This document shows, in pieces, positions 34,526 through 47,382 of a stretch of 64,000 nucleotides of DNA. The notes beneath the pieces were generated by a model. The model saw only the letters and a program-made list of their open reading frames with translations, was not told the origin of the DNA and ran no database searches. How positions within the stretch are numbered: position 1 is the first letter of the stretch; each line of letters opens with the position of its first letter. The translations under genes were made by a program, and so were the position numbers. Source of the DNA: Manihot esculenta (Eukaryota; Streptophyta; Magnoliopsida; Malpighiales; Euphorbiaceae). The stretch lies in contig NC_035164.2 of NCBI RefSeq assembly GCF_001659605.2, positions 23,788,500 through 23,852,499 of the forward strand, given 5' to 3'.

Positions 34526-37320
34526 CATCTCTCCCATAAAGTCACCACAACCATCACCATCATCCCTCCCATAAAGTCACCACAACCACCACCGTAGCTG
34601 CCACCCACCACTATAACTAATGTCTTTACTATTGACTGTTATTGCTAATCAGCTGCATCCATGACTACCACTTGGTCACCATAGTCATAACTATTACTAT
34701 CATCACCATTCAAATATACTATACTACTATCATTATCATGTTGCAATCACTACCCTCAATACAACCACCACTGCCACCATTTAATTATGTTTACTACTAT
34801 AATTGGCCATTGTTATTATTGTTTGCACTATCACCACAACAACCATCATTATTATCGTCGTTGTTGCCATCACTATTTCCCTCACTTGGTTAGTGTTACT
34901 ACTATTTTTACTATTATTGCCACCACTGTTTCTATCACTTGGTCACTATTATTACTATTATTACAATTATTATTGCATCCATTATCAATAATCTAGTAAT
35001 CATAAATAATTATGACCTTTATAAAATAAACTAAATATAAAAATTAAAATTATCATTAACAATTACCTCACACTATATTACATTGTCCACTACATCGCAT
35101 GACTAATAATATTACATTGCATTACATGATATATAACCTTAATTATTTTAATTCAACTTCAACTAGCTCTAATTAATTATATTTCTTTAATTGATTGTAC
35201 AAAGTTATTGATTATGGTGCTTCTCGAGTGGTTGTACCCGGAGCATTCCAAATGGGTTGTGCACTAAGCTTACTTACAACATTTTCTTCAAACAAGTCTT
35301 CTACTTACGATTCACATGGTTCTTTGAAAGATTATAATAAGTTCCTTATGTATCACAATAATCATCTACAAGTTGCATTGCAAAAAATAAGAAAGAATCC
35401 TCACATACACATTATATATGGAGATCTTTACGGTGCTCTTGAGTGGATTTTGGATAATCTTTCCAATCTTGATTAGTGAATTTAAAAACCTCTTAAATCT
35501 TCTAAATTATAAAATATAGAGGTTATTTATACATAATATTTTAATAATTTTTTTTTTACTTTGTGCAGGATTTAAATCACTTAGAAAATCTTATTGTGGG
35601 ATTGGTGGAAGATTTAATTGTAGTCCATCAATTAAAAAAATCTACAGAGCTCATGGAGTACCTATTTGTCCAAACCCTAAATAATATGTGTCTTGGGATG
35701 GATCATATTTTTCATATCAAGGAAACAAATATATATCAAAATGACTCATTAAAGACATCTTACTCCAACTTCAATGTAATATATGATAGGATATTATAGA
35801 GAAAATATGAATATACTAAAGAATTTTTTTTGAATTGCATAATTTATTATTACTAAATGGCTATTTTAAAAATGTTTTATTTTTTTGAAAACTTTATATG
35901 ATGAAAGTAATTATTAGGTAATGCATTATCAAAGGCTTAGTTCTAAAAATAATCAATTTTTTCTTTTGCATTTTCATGATCTAATCCAAGCATTTAATCT
36001 TGGTATATTTGGTAGATTTATTAAAGTTGTGAAGATATTATCTAATTTTTGTAAACTAAACCTTGAAATAAAAATTTAACACAATTACCAAGTCTTCTAT
36101 AGTTTCACTGTGATACTCATATAACGATAAACTTTGATGGTGGTGTGGATCATGGGTGAATGACTAAAACCACATAATTTAATTAATAGATATCAAAATG
36201 AAATTTAAAAGTTGTTTATAGAAGTAGGAAGATTGAATCGTCAAGAAAATAAAGTGGAAAAATACAAGTTGAAAAAATTGAATAAAACTAAAATAACCAT
36301 TTAGATAAAATTTTCTCACATTTTGAAAATTGGTCAATTGTATGAAGATTTAAATAGTTTGCACTATAAGAAAAATTTTCATTAACGAGAGAAAAATTTG
36401 TTATTAAATATTAAAAATTAGTAGTTGAGATTCATTAACAACTATTTTATTAAGTCATTATGTTGTCTTTGAATGTTCTCTCATTAAGAAATTTTTAAGA
36501 AGGATATTGTACAATAGTTGTTATAGTAATTATGATGATACTATAATTGGTCATTATAATTATAACAATAACGATAAATTTTTCTTTCGTAATGATAGTT
36601 AATATGATTGTTATAAATAAAATTAAAAAAATTACTATTTTGCAATGTAATAATTTTAAAATAATGATAGTAATTGAAAATAATAATATTGATAATAATT
36701 GAGTACGCAATATTTCTAATAAAAAAGAAAAGTTTAATGTGTACTAAATGCGAGTTTACATAATCTACAAGTCATATTATTAATATTATAGTAGCCGTAA
36801 GTGATAGCTTATTCATTCTCTATTTGATGTAGACTTTGAGAAAAAAAGAAGATATACGAGCTGATCAAGACTTTCATTTTTAATGAGAGTATTTTACTGT
36901 GGTCATAAAAATTTAACATAATAATGACTAATTACATTATATATATATATATATGTATATATCATTAACGAGTTAAAGTTATATTTGTCACTATTTTTTT
37001 TTGTCGTTAAAAACTATAATTCTTGTAGTGTGGATTACATGACCAAAATATGAAAGTTTGGATTAATTAGACTATTATGAAATTAAATAGATGAAAGTTT
37101 GGATTGATTAGACTATTATGAAATTAAATAAATATCTCAATTTAAAATTTTGAAGCTCTCTATTTCTTCATTTATTAATTATTATGTTAACAATTTTATT
37201 TTGATACACAACATTGATAATGACAAAAGTTAGGGGCTAAAACCATTTCAAGGAATTGGATTAGTATAGTTGCAATCACATTTTTTCACTAATAAGTGTT
37301 TTAGAAAACCATGTATTGTT
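34526..37320 (+). pseudogene. GDSL pseudogene copy A, 3' half (exons 4 and 5) and 3' flank
   Basis: Intron 3 resumes with a CAC/ATC-rich tract including a 35-bp tandem repeat. Exon 4 is 35,201-35,471 and exon 5 is 35,569-35,786. The exon 4 acceptor is TAC instead of TAG and its donor GT has become AT. Exon 5 has two stops, and the catalytic histidine of the WDGxH motif is tyrosine. The 3' flank stays alignable with copy B to about 37,320, including a CACTA-like MITE. About 200 bp at 36,090-36,290 is absent from copy B. Confidence 0.88.
36362..37030. mobile_element. CACTA-like MITE (669 bp) downstream of GDSL copy A
   Basis: Its ends are CACTATAAGAAAAATT and AATTCTTGTAGTG, near-inverted and close to the plant CACTA terminus CACTACAAGAAA. 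Subterminal CATTAACGAG words are repeated near both ends, and there is no coding frame. An (AT)n tract lies at 36,935-36,962. I could not confirm a 3-bp target duplication. The copy B counterpart shows it predates the duplication of the gene region. Confidence 0.6.
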
Positions 37321-38087
37321 ATCCAAAAGTTTTATTTCATGATTGGTAATTATAAATTATCACAGGTATGAAATTTATTTGGTATGGCTAGAGTAAATAA
37401 TAAATGCTAAAAATGAAAATACTAGTCAAAATAAAAACAAAATAGAGTATAAAACATAGGGGTAAAGATGAACATGAGAAAATTCAAGAGACTTAATTAG
37501 GTATATGTGTAGGCATAAATGCCCTTTGCTCACTCTATTCAAAGTATCTTGAGTTTGAGTTTTGAGAGATTGTTGAAGTGAATTTTGTGAGCTAAAAGTA
37601 AAATTCATGAATTTTTAAGGCAAATGGCTAGAGTAAATATGAGTTAAAAGTTATGAATCTGGCCATTTGAATCTAAAATAAAATACAAAGTTAACATGCC
37701 AACATAAAAGCTAGGAAAATGTCTCAAATATTTGCTAGAGATTAGAAAAAAACCTTAAAGTACACTAAGGTTGACTAGCCAAAAAGTAAAAAAAAACTTA
37801 TGAATATCTTCGGAAGAACAAATTTGTATGTAGAAAATAAAGGGATTTTGTGATTGTTCACCTTCTTTTTTTTTTTTTTTTCCTAATCATCTAACACTTC
37901 AACCCTGTAACAAACTAAGCTTTAGTTTAAATTTTATTAATGAATCCATTTTTATTTTCCTTGTATATGGATATGCAATTAGGGATTGATGCATTTACAT
38001 TTTTTATTGATTGAAGATGTCATTTTCTTATATTTTATCTATATTTTATTTGATTTTTGTTAATTATTATAAACACTTATTTTCTTA
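37321..38087. other. AT-rich spacer
   Basis: No gene, repeat or conserved block was recognised. It begins where alignment with copy B ends, because the Athila-like LTR at 54,823 interrupts the copy B side. Confidence 0.6.
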
Positions 38088-40440
38088 TGTAACGACCCGA
38101 AAATCGGACCGCTACCGGCGCTAGGATCCGGATCGGCTTAAGGCCGCCGGGACCCGTAGCAAGCCTAACATGCATCCTGTTAACCTGTTTAATCCCATAC
38201 ATGATCAACAATATACATAAAAATTAAAACTTTTCTTTCATACATTCTCTCATACACCATACTCAACCTGTGCATGCACTGAACATAGTCATAACTATAA
38301 ACATTAATCCCTCTGTGGGATCTCATCAATGTCCCCAATGGGTGACATAACCTGTGTTGAGTTGGTTTACATAAAACATCATAAAACATCTAAGATAATG
38401 TATTAAAAGGGATTACAATATACTATGGTCAAGCACACTTCTAAACCTCAATATTATCCATGAACATTTACATTACATAACAATTCAACACTTTTCATGT
38501 CCACACTATCTATTACAACCAAAACTTCAATACTCTTGCTGACCTCCTAGTCTACCCTGTACCTGCAAGCCTAGGGTTAAGGGAGAGGGGTGAGCTACAA
38601 GAGCCCAGTGAGCAGAATAATAAAACATTTAAAGCATATGGTAACATGAAATGCATCACATCACAACTAATCACATCAAGGATGAATTTGTCACCAATAG
38701 TCCCCTACATGGTCCAACTATGCCAGGGGCGTAGAATGGGCCTCACTGGTCTTTCTCTTACATAACATAGCATAACATAACAGTCCAACTGTGCCAGGGG
38801 CGTAGAATGGGCCTCACTGGTCTTTCTCTTACATAACATAGCATAACATAACAGTCCAACTATGCCAGGGGCGTAGAATGGGCCTCACTGGTCTTTCTCT
38901 TACATGGTGCCAGGGGCGTAGAATGGGTCTCACTGGTCTTCCGTACCGTATCATCATCATCATAACATATGGGGACTAATGGATCATTCAACATTCATCC
39001 ACATCATCAAACATATTATGCAATGCAACATATTCATGAGTCTAATGCAAACACCCTATTATATTTCATGGCATTCATGGTGCGTGACTCATGCTAAAAC
39101 TGGTTTATTTATTTAAAAGCATAAGAGTTATTCCACTCACCTCTGGCTGAAGCTCTACTGACTCAGAAGCAGCTGAACTCACTGCTGGGGTCCTCGGTTC
39201 CTCGGGTCCGAACCTACACAGGTGGACTCAAATGAGGGACCAAACATACATGAACATAACTCTATACTACTCCCCAAAAACCCCCTAGAACATCAAGAAA
39301 CAATCATAGAAAAACATGCAAAAGAGGGCTGGACAGGGCACTTTCGGCGGCAGGTTCGGCGGTCGAAAGTTCCTCCAGAGCCGAAAGTCAGGCAGGTTCG
39401 GTGGCACCTTCGGCGGCCGAAACTCCCAGACAGAGGCGAAAATCATACATGTTCGGCGGCACTTTCGGCGGCCGAAACTCCCAGACAGAGGCGAAAGTCC
39501 TCTTTCGGGGGCAAGCTTCGGCAGCTGAATGCTGCCTCCACAAGAGGGTTCAGCAGCCGAAAGTCCTTTCGGCTGCCGAACCTGGTTTCTCCCAAAGGGC
39601 AGAAACTTGGTTCAAACATGCACAAACGCCTCCAACTCAAACCATCATGCATTTAGCTCAACCAAAACATGCATACAAGCTCCTAGGGGTCTCAAACTAC
39701 CTTAAACCCCATCTACAACACATCAAACATGCATTTGCAAGCCACATTGTTCAAAATCACAAAATGAACACATAAACTCCAACATAACCTATCTAGCATT
39801 TCTACCCCATAAATCTACTTAAAACTTACTTAAAACATGCAATGAGCTTAAGATCGGCTCTTACCTCTTGAAGATCGGGAGAGAGACGACCTAAACTTGG
39901 AGATGGGAGATTTTCAACTTCCTTGGGTCTCCAAGCTCAAAACTTGCTCAAAACTTGAAAATCTTCAAAATAAGATGAAAACTTGTGAAAATCGTGAAAG
40001 ATTTGAAGGAAGAACTCAAAGATTGGTGAGGGATGGTGGAAGGGCTCACCTTGGCCGAAAATGGGGAGAAACCTCGCCCATTTCGGCTAAGGGACTCCTT
40101 TATAGTGGCTGGCCAGGCCACGTTCGGGGGCCGAATGTGCCTCCGCATGCATGCCATGTTCGGCGGCCGAACTTGAGGTTCGGCGGCCAAACCTGGACTT
40201 CCCTCACTTATGCCTTCGGGGGCCTAAGGCACGCCCGAAATGCATGCATGTTCGGCGGCCGAACCTGGGTTTTCCTCCAAAATCATTTTCATGCAAAAAC
40301 TCAATTCCAACTTGCTTAAAACCATAAAACACATTAAAACATTTTATGAAAACATGGTTTTACCCTTCTAGAGGTTTCCGACATCCAAGATTCCACCGGA
40401 CGGTAGGAATTCCGATACCGGAGTCTAGCCGGGTATTGCA
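38088..40440 (-). mobile_element. Tekay solo LTR (2,353 bp)
   Basis: Canonical ends are flanked by a perfect TCTTA duplication (38,083-38,087 and 40,441-40,445). It contains four minisatellite units of the CAGTGAGGCCCATTC type (38,720-38,945), the palindrome clusters, a reversed splice donor at about 39,862 and a reversed TATA box near 40,100. It closely resembles the LTR at 1-1302. No internal sequence is attached. Confidence 0.95.
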
Positions 40441-40445
40441 TCTTA

Positions 40446-42024
40446 ACTCTTCCATTGTATGATTTGTATAAGTGGTAAAAAGCTATATAATGAAAATACC
40501 ATGAAATAATATGGATTTCAAAAAACTTAAGAGACTAAAGAACGGCAAGACATCAAATTTTTAGACTATGTACCTAATTTCATTATAGAAGCTTTTTTTA
40601 AGCCAAAATTCTAATTATTTAATTGGACTAAATCCAACATTTTTAATGTTCCGAATGGGCTTAATAAATATTCTATTTTAAATATTAAACAAAAGAACTC
40701 ATCCATTTGTTTTGTTTGAAGACTAATGAAATCTTTTATTTTAAAAAATTTTAAATTAATTTTTATTTAAAAATAAAAATATTAAACAAATGATTTTTGA
40801 GGATAATTATTATTCGTAACTAGTTAGATGAGAGGAATGATTTTGTCACAAATTTAAGATTTGCTTTAGATAATTATTAAAAATAAAAATATTTTTTAGA
40901 GATAAATTCTTATTACTTATCTTTTTTACTTATTTATTTTTAAATTTAATTCTTAATTAGTTTCATAGATATATTAAATTTAGCTATAGTCTATCTATTT
41001 TTCTTTATAAAAACATAATCAATTTCATACTAATCAAAGACATATTTGGATGGCATAAAATAAAAATTTTAGGCTTTTTTCGGCAATAAGGATAAATTTA
41101 TCCTTGAAGTATGCAGTAAGGCCTAAAAATATAAAATGTAATTTTTTGTTATAAAACTAAAACTAGACTATATTTAAAATATTAAATAAATATAAATAAG
41201 TACAAATAGACCGAGTAGAGTGTAGTTCACATTTTAATACTGAGATAAAGGATGACTTTATTTGGTTTTCTAATGTTTGTTTGAGGACAAATTTAGATAA
41301 AAATTAAAATATAATATTTTTAGGCTTGCTATATAGTTTAAGAGTAAATTTGATATTTTAGCCATAATTTTTCTTATGGTTGTAGTGAGTGGGATAACTA
41401 CTATTTATTAGTTGTTACTTCATTCCACAAAAAATCATTAAATTTCTTACACTTTCACATTACTGCACCTAGTTTTCATCTACATATAGGTGGATTTTTA
41501 AGCTCCTAATGTTCATAACTAATGCCAAAGACACATATTATTCCGAGAGGATTTATTAAACATGTGTTTCTTCTTAATAAACAGTAAGTTTCGTCCTTAG
41601 TTTGAGTTTTAGTAATAACTGTTTAAATTCTAAATTTTAACTATTTTAATCAATTTATTACTTTATGTTCTTTAATTATTTTTTCCTTATCAAGCATATT
41701 ATCATGGTTTATTTTTGAAAGCATTATTATATTTGTGAATAACTACTGCTAAACTTGAAATATTATATTGAGAAAACAAATTACAAGTAAATTGTAAATG
41801 TGTTTCTGTAATTTCCATTGTAAATATTAAAGACAAAAATAGCAAATGCTATAATTAATGCTTATATAATATATAGTAATTATATAAATTATGTTAATAA
41901 AAAGATTTTTAAATTAAATGCACTAAAATGATTATCAAACATATTAAACTAAGTAATGTACTTAATATATTCCCAACTGAATTATCCAACTAATATGGAT
42001 TGGATACTCGAAATATAAAAGACC
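40446..42024. other. AT-rich intergenic DNA
   Basis: About 1.6 kb without a credible reading frame, repeat structure or transposon terminus that I can recognise. Confidence 0.6.
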
Positions 42025-42029
42025 ATGCC

Positions 42030-45000
42030 TGTAATACCCGGCTAGACTCCGGTATCGGAATTCCTACCGTCCGGTGGGATCTCGGATGTCGGAGACCTCT
42101 AGAAGGGTAAAACCATGTTTTCATAAAATGTTTTAATGTGTTTTATGGTTTTAAGTAAAAAGGAAATGAGTTTTTGCATGAAAACAACCTTGGAGGAAAA
42201 CCCAGGTTCGGCCGCCGAACCTCAAGTTCGGCCACCGAACATGCATGCATTTCGGGTGTGCCTTAGGCCCCCGAAGGCATAAGTGAGGAAAGTCCAGGTT
42301 CGGCCGCCGAACCTCAAGTTCGGCCGCCGAACATGGCATGCATGCGGGGGCACGTTCGGCTCCCGAATGTGGCATGGCCAGCCACTATAAAGGGGTCCCT
42401 TAGCCGAAATGGGCGAGCTTTTCTCCCCATTTTCGGCCAAGGTGAGCTCTCCACCGTCCCTCACCAATCTTTGAGTTCTTCCTTCAAATCTTTCACGATT
42501 TTCACAAGTTTTCATCTTGTTTTGAAGATTTTCAAGTTTTGAGCAAGTTTTGAGCTTGGAGACCCAAGGAAGTTGAAAATCTCCCATCTCCAAGATTTGG
42601 TCGTCTCCCTCTCGATCTTCAAGAGGTAAGAGCCGATCTTAAGCTCATTGCTTGTTTTAAGTAAGTTTTATGAAGATCTATGGGGTAGAATGCATGTTTA
42701 GCTTATGGTTAGGTTTATGAGTTTATGTTATGTTTTTGAGCAATGTGAATGTTTGATGTGTTGTAGATGGGGCTTTAGATGGTTTGAAGCCCCTAGGAGC
42801 TTGTATGCTTGTGTATGTGTGTTGTAGAATAGGTTTATGCATGAATGGAAAGTTTGGGAGGCTTTTGTGCATGAAGAACCGAGTTTCTGCCCTTTTGGCA
42901 GAAACCAGGTTCGGCAGCCGAAGGACTTTTGGCCGCCGAACCTGCCTGGGAGGCAAGCCTTTCGGCTGCCGAAGCCTGCCCCCGAAAGGAGACTTTCGTC
43001 TCTGTCTGGGAGTTTCGGCCGCCGAAAGTGCCGCCGAACATGCATGAGTTTCGCCTCTGTCTGGGAGTTTCAGCCGCCGAAGGTGCCGCCGAACCTGCCT
43101 GACTTTCGGCTCTAGAGGGACTTTCGGCTGCCGAACCTGCCGCCGAAAGTGCCCTGTCCAGCCCTCTTTTGCATGTTTTTCTATGATTGTTTCATGATGT
43201 TCTAGGGGGTTTATGGGGAGTAGTTTAGAGTTATTGTAACGACCCGGAAATCCGGACCGCTACCGGCGCTAGGATCCAGATCGGCATAAGGCCGCCGGGA
43301 CCCGTAGCAAGCCTACTATGCATCCTGTACAGCTGGTATAATCCCAAACATGATCCAACATAAGCATAAACTTTAAAACATAAGGCTGTAAACTTTTTTC
43401 TTTAACCCGTTTGACCTGTGTATGCACTATGACTGAACTCATAGAACCCCTAGGGTCAGCATACCCTATGTCAAACTCGGTCCATCACATGAAACAACAT
43501 AAAATAAAACTCATGTACAAAGGGATTATCCAACTCGGGCCAAGCACAATACTATAACTCTGAACATACAACATAATATCATTATGCAATACAACTCTTT
43601 TTACATCAATACATAGCCTTACGTTACATCATGTCCACTACTATTCTATTACATAAACATGACCATGGAAGTAACCTGCTGGTCTCCTGACTATCTCTGA
43701 CCCTGCAAAACTGGGGTTAGGGGAGAGGGGTGAGCTAAAAAGCCCAGTGAGTAGAAACATGAAAACATTTGTTTTAATTCCTCCATTTTTAGGTATATTA
43801 TTATTCATTTTATGATTATTATCATTATTTTATGCTTTCATGGAATGCATCACAACACAAACATATCACATCAAGGATGAATTTGTCACCATTAGCCCTC
43901 TACATATCGTAATATGTCCAACTATACCAGGGGCGATGAGGCCACGCCTAGTATTCGCTTACATAACTCATACCATAACATGTCCAACTACACCAGGGGC
44001 GATTAGGCCTCACCTAGTGTTCGCTTACATAACATAGTACCAGGAGCGACCTGGTCTTTCTGTCTCATATCATACCATGGCATATCATATCATATTATCT
44101 CATCTCATACTGAGGGCTAAGGATCATCCAACATCCATCCACATCAACAACATATTATGCAATGCATCATATTCGTGGGTTCTAATGCAAAACAACCTAA
44201 TACATATCATGGCATTTTATGATGCATGGATCATGCTCTAAAAACATTTAATGTCTTAATTTAAAACATTAGGTTTAGTTCCACTCACCTCTGGATAGCT
44301 CTGGACTAACTCTGAAGCAGCCAACACTGCTAAATACCTCGGCTCCTCGGGTCCGATCCTACACAGGTGGACTCCAGTGAGGTGCCAAACATACTCTAAA
44401 CAACTCATAAACAACTCCCCAAAAACCCCCCTAAAGCATCACTTAAACATGCATAGAAAACACTCATGAAAAGGCTGGACAGGGCACTTTCGGCGGCACC
44501 TTCGGCGGCCGAAAGTCCCAGACAGAGACGAAAGTCAGGCAGGTTCGGCGGCACCTTCGGCGGCCGAACCCTCTCTCCAGAGACGAAAGTCAGGCACTTT
44601 CGGCGGCCGAACATTACCTTCGGCGGCCGAAAGTCTACTTTCAAGCCAAAACTTCAACTTTCGGGGGCAAGGTTAGGCGGCCAATCCCTGCATTCAAAGG
44701 CAGGTTCGGCGGCCGAAACCACCTTCGGCGGCCGAACCTGAGTTCTTCCCAGAAGGGCAGAACTCAGCTTCTCATGCATTGAAGCCTCCCAAACCTTCCA
44801 AACACCCCAAAACAAGCATCCAACTCCTCAAACACATGCATACATCCTTAACTATGCACAAAGGAGCTCAAACAAGTTTAAACTCCCTAAAACAACATCT
44901 AAAGCATACATAGATAGTTTATGACCCACATAGGCCAAAACCATCAAAACAAACCAAACCTCACATACTCTCTCCCAATCATGCATACTCTCTCCCATAA

Positions 45001-46805
45001 GCTCAAAGGGGCTTGAAAACTAACTTAAACCCCAACACAAACATCACATAATCATACATTGGGCATAAACCCACATAAACCCTAACATGCATATCTACCC
45101 ATGCTCAACCATCAAAACCTCTTAAAACTCACTTAAAATATAAAGGAAAGCATAGATCTACACTTACCTCTTGAAGATCGAGGGTTGGTGCGACCCAAAG
45201 CTTGAGATGTGGAGAACCCAAACTCTTAAAGTCTCCAAGCTCTCCAAATCTTGATCCAAGCTTTAAAACTCTTCAAAACAACCATATAGCTTATAAAACG
45301 TGAAGGATTTGAAGAAAAAGCAAGAAAACGACTAGAGGAGGACATGAACACACCTGAGCTCGAGAATGGGGAGAAAACTCGCCCATTTTCGGTCTGAGGG
45401 GCTTTTATAGGTGGCCAGCCAAACCTCCTTCGGCGGCCTAACGTGCATGCAAAACACCCCCATGTTCGGCGGCCGAACTTGAGGTTCGGCGGCCGAACCT
45501 GGTTTGCTCAAACATAGCTTTCGGAGGCCAAAAGCGCTCCCAAAACCAACTCATGTTCGGCGGCCGAACTTCACTTTCGGCGGCCGAACCTGGCAAAAAC
45601 CTCCTTAGTCTTTTCTTTTCAAAACTCAAATCTTTTTCATTTAAAACCATGAAATCAGTAAAAATCATTTTAGAAATCACATTTTACCCCTCTAGAAGAC
45701 TCTGGCATCATCAAAATTCCATATTCCAACGGACATTCCGCCGGAAGGTAGGGATTCCGATGCCGGAATCTAGCCGGGTATTACAGTTATGTTCATGTAT
45801 GTTTGGTCCCTCATTTGAGTCCACCTGTATAGGTTCGGACCCGAGGAATCGAGGACCCCAGCAGTGAGTCAGCTGCTCCAGTGTCTGGTCAGAGCTAGCC
45901 AGAGGTGAGTGGAATAACTCTTTATGCTTTAAAATAAATAAATCAGTTTTAGCATGATTCACGCATCATGAGATATAATAGGGTGTTTGCATTAGACTCA
46001 CGAATATGTTACATTGCATAATATGTTGATGATATGGATGAATGTTGAACGATCCTTTAGTCCTCATATATTATGATGATGATGGTACGGTACGGAAGAC
46101 CAGTGAGGCCCATTCTACGCCCCTGGCACAGTTGGACCATGTTATATTATGTTATGTAAGGGAAAGACCAGCGAGGCCCATTCTACGCCCCTGGCATAGT
46201 TGGACCATGTAGGGGACTATTGGTGACAATTTCATCCTTGATGTGATATGATTGTGTTGTGATGCATTCCATATTGCCATATGTTTTAAATTGTTTTATT
46301 ATTCTGCTCACTGGGCTTTATAGCTCACCCCTCTCCCTTAACCCCCAGGTTTGCAGGTACAGGGTAGACCAGGAGGTCAGCAAGAGTAATGAAGTCTTGG
46401 TTATGTAATAGATAGTGTGGACATGAAAAATGTTGAGTTATGTAATGTAATGATGATATTGAGGTTTAGAAGTGTGCTTGACCATAGTATATTGTAATCC
46501 CTTTTTAATACATGATCTTTATGTTTAACCAACTCAACACATGTTATGCCACCCATTGGGGGCATTGATGAGGTCCCACAGAGGGGTCAATGTTTATGAT
46601 TATGACTATGTTTAGTGCATGTACAGGTTGAGTTGGTGTATGAGGATATGAATGAAAGAAAAGTTTTAATTTTTATGTATGTTGTTGATCATGTATGGGA
46701 TTAAACAGGTTCACAGGATGTATGTTAGGCTTGCTACGGGTCCCGGCGGTCTTAAGCCGATCTGGATCCTAGCGCCGGTAGCGGTCCGGTTTTCGGGTCG
46801 TTACA
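42030..46805 (+). mobile_element. Tekay solo LTR split by a second Tekay LTR
   Basis: The halves 42,030-43,234 and 45,791-46,805 make about 2,220 bp with canonical ends and a perfect ATGCC duplication (42,025-42,029 and 46,806-46,810). The left half carries the promoter palindromes, RY motif (about 42,240), TATA box (about 42,386) and splice donor (about 42,618). The right half carries two minisatellite units (46,098-46,205). Confidence 0.95.
43235..45785 (-). mobile_element. Tekay-family solo LTR (2,551 bp) nested in another Tekay LTR
   Basis: It is flanked by a perfect GTTAT duplication (43,230-43,234 and 45,786-45,790) and lies antisense to its host LTR. It is the most diverged family member here: its minisatellite is of a different type (about 43,920-44,060, CGATNAGGCC cores) and its palindrome block is rearranged (44,485-44,740). 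The terminal blocks, TATA box and splice donor string (reversed at about 45,164) are kept, so it is a distinct subfamily. Confidence 0.93.
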
Positions 46806-47326
46806 ATGCCTAAAATGCAAAATCCAAATATGAAAAAGGATCATAGTCAATGCCCAGTCGCAATCCTTATGAGTTTAGACTTAACAAGACTGGTGCTCTA
46901 AGCATAATACCTACTATAAAAAGATATCTTTTCAAACTTAGGATTTCACACCCCACTAAGTTAAGTTATCTTAGTCCCAATAGGTAGATAACCTCTAAAC
47001 ATGTGATTATATTATTTCTCTTTTACTATTATTAAAACTTAGTATTTTTCTTATTTTATAGATTTAAACTCGTCTCATGGAGTCAATGCAAATCAATAAT
47101 ATTTTTTAGTTATAACTTTTGATCTTATACTCTTATTTTTTTTATTAAATAAACCTTATATGTTTTATAAATTATTGTATCATAACCTAAAAATCATCAA
47201 TAACCGATTAAAATATTTAACAATAAACTCATAACAGCCCAACAAAAACTTATTTAAATAACTTTTCGATTCATTTTCTATTTGTACCAAAATAGTTAAC
47301 CTAAGTTATCTACTAATTCAGAGTTA

Positions 47327-47328
<2 letters not shown>

Positions 47329-47381
<53 letters not shown>
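47329..47381. repeat. (AT)n microsatellite, about 26 units
   Basis: This is an uninterrupted AT dinucleotide run. It is likely polymorphic. Confidence 0.97.

Positions 47382-47382
<1 letters not shown>

Noticed and set aside
34642..34996. Tyr/Leu/Ile-rich frames
   Set aside because: They come from the CAC/ATC/TTA simple-sequence tract in GDSL intron 3.
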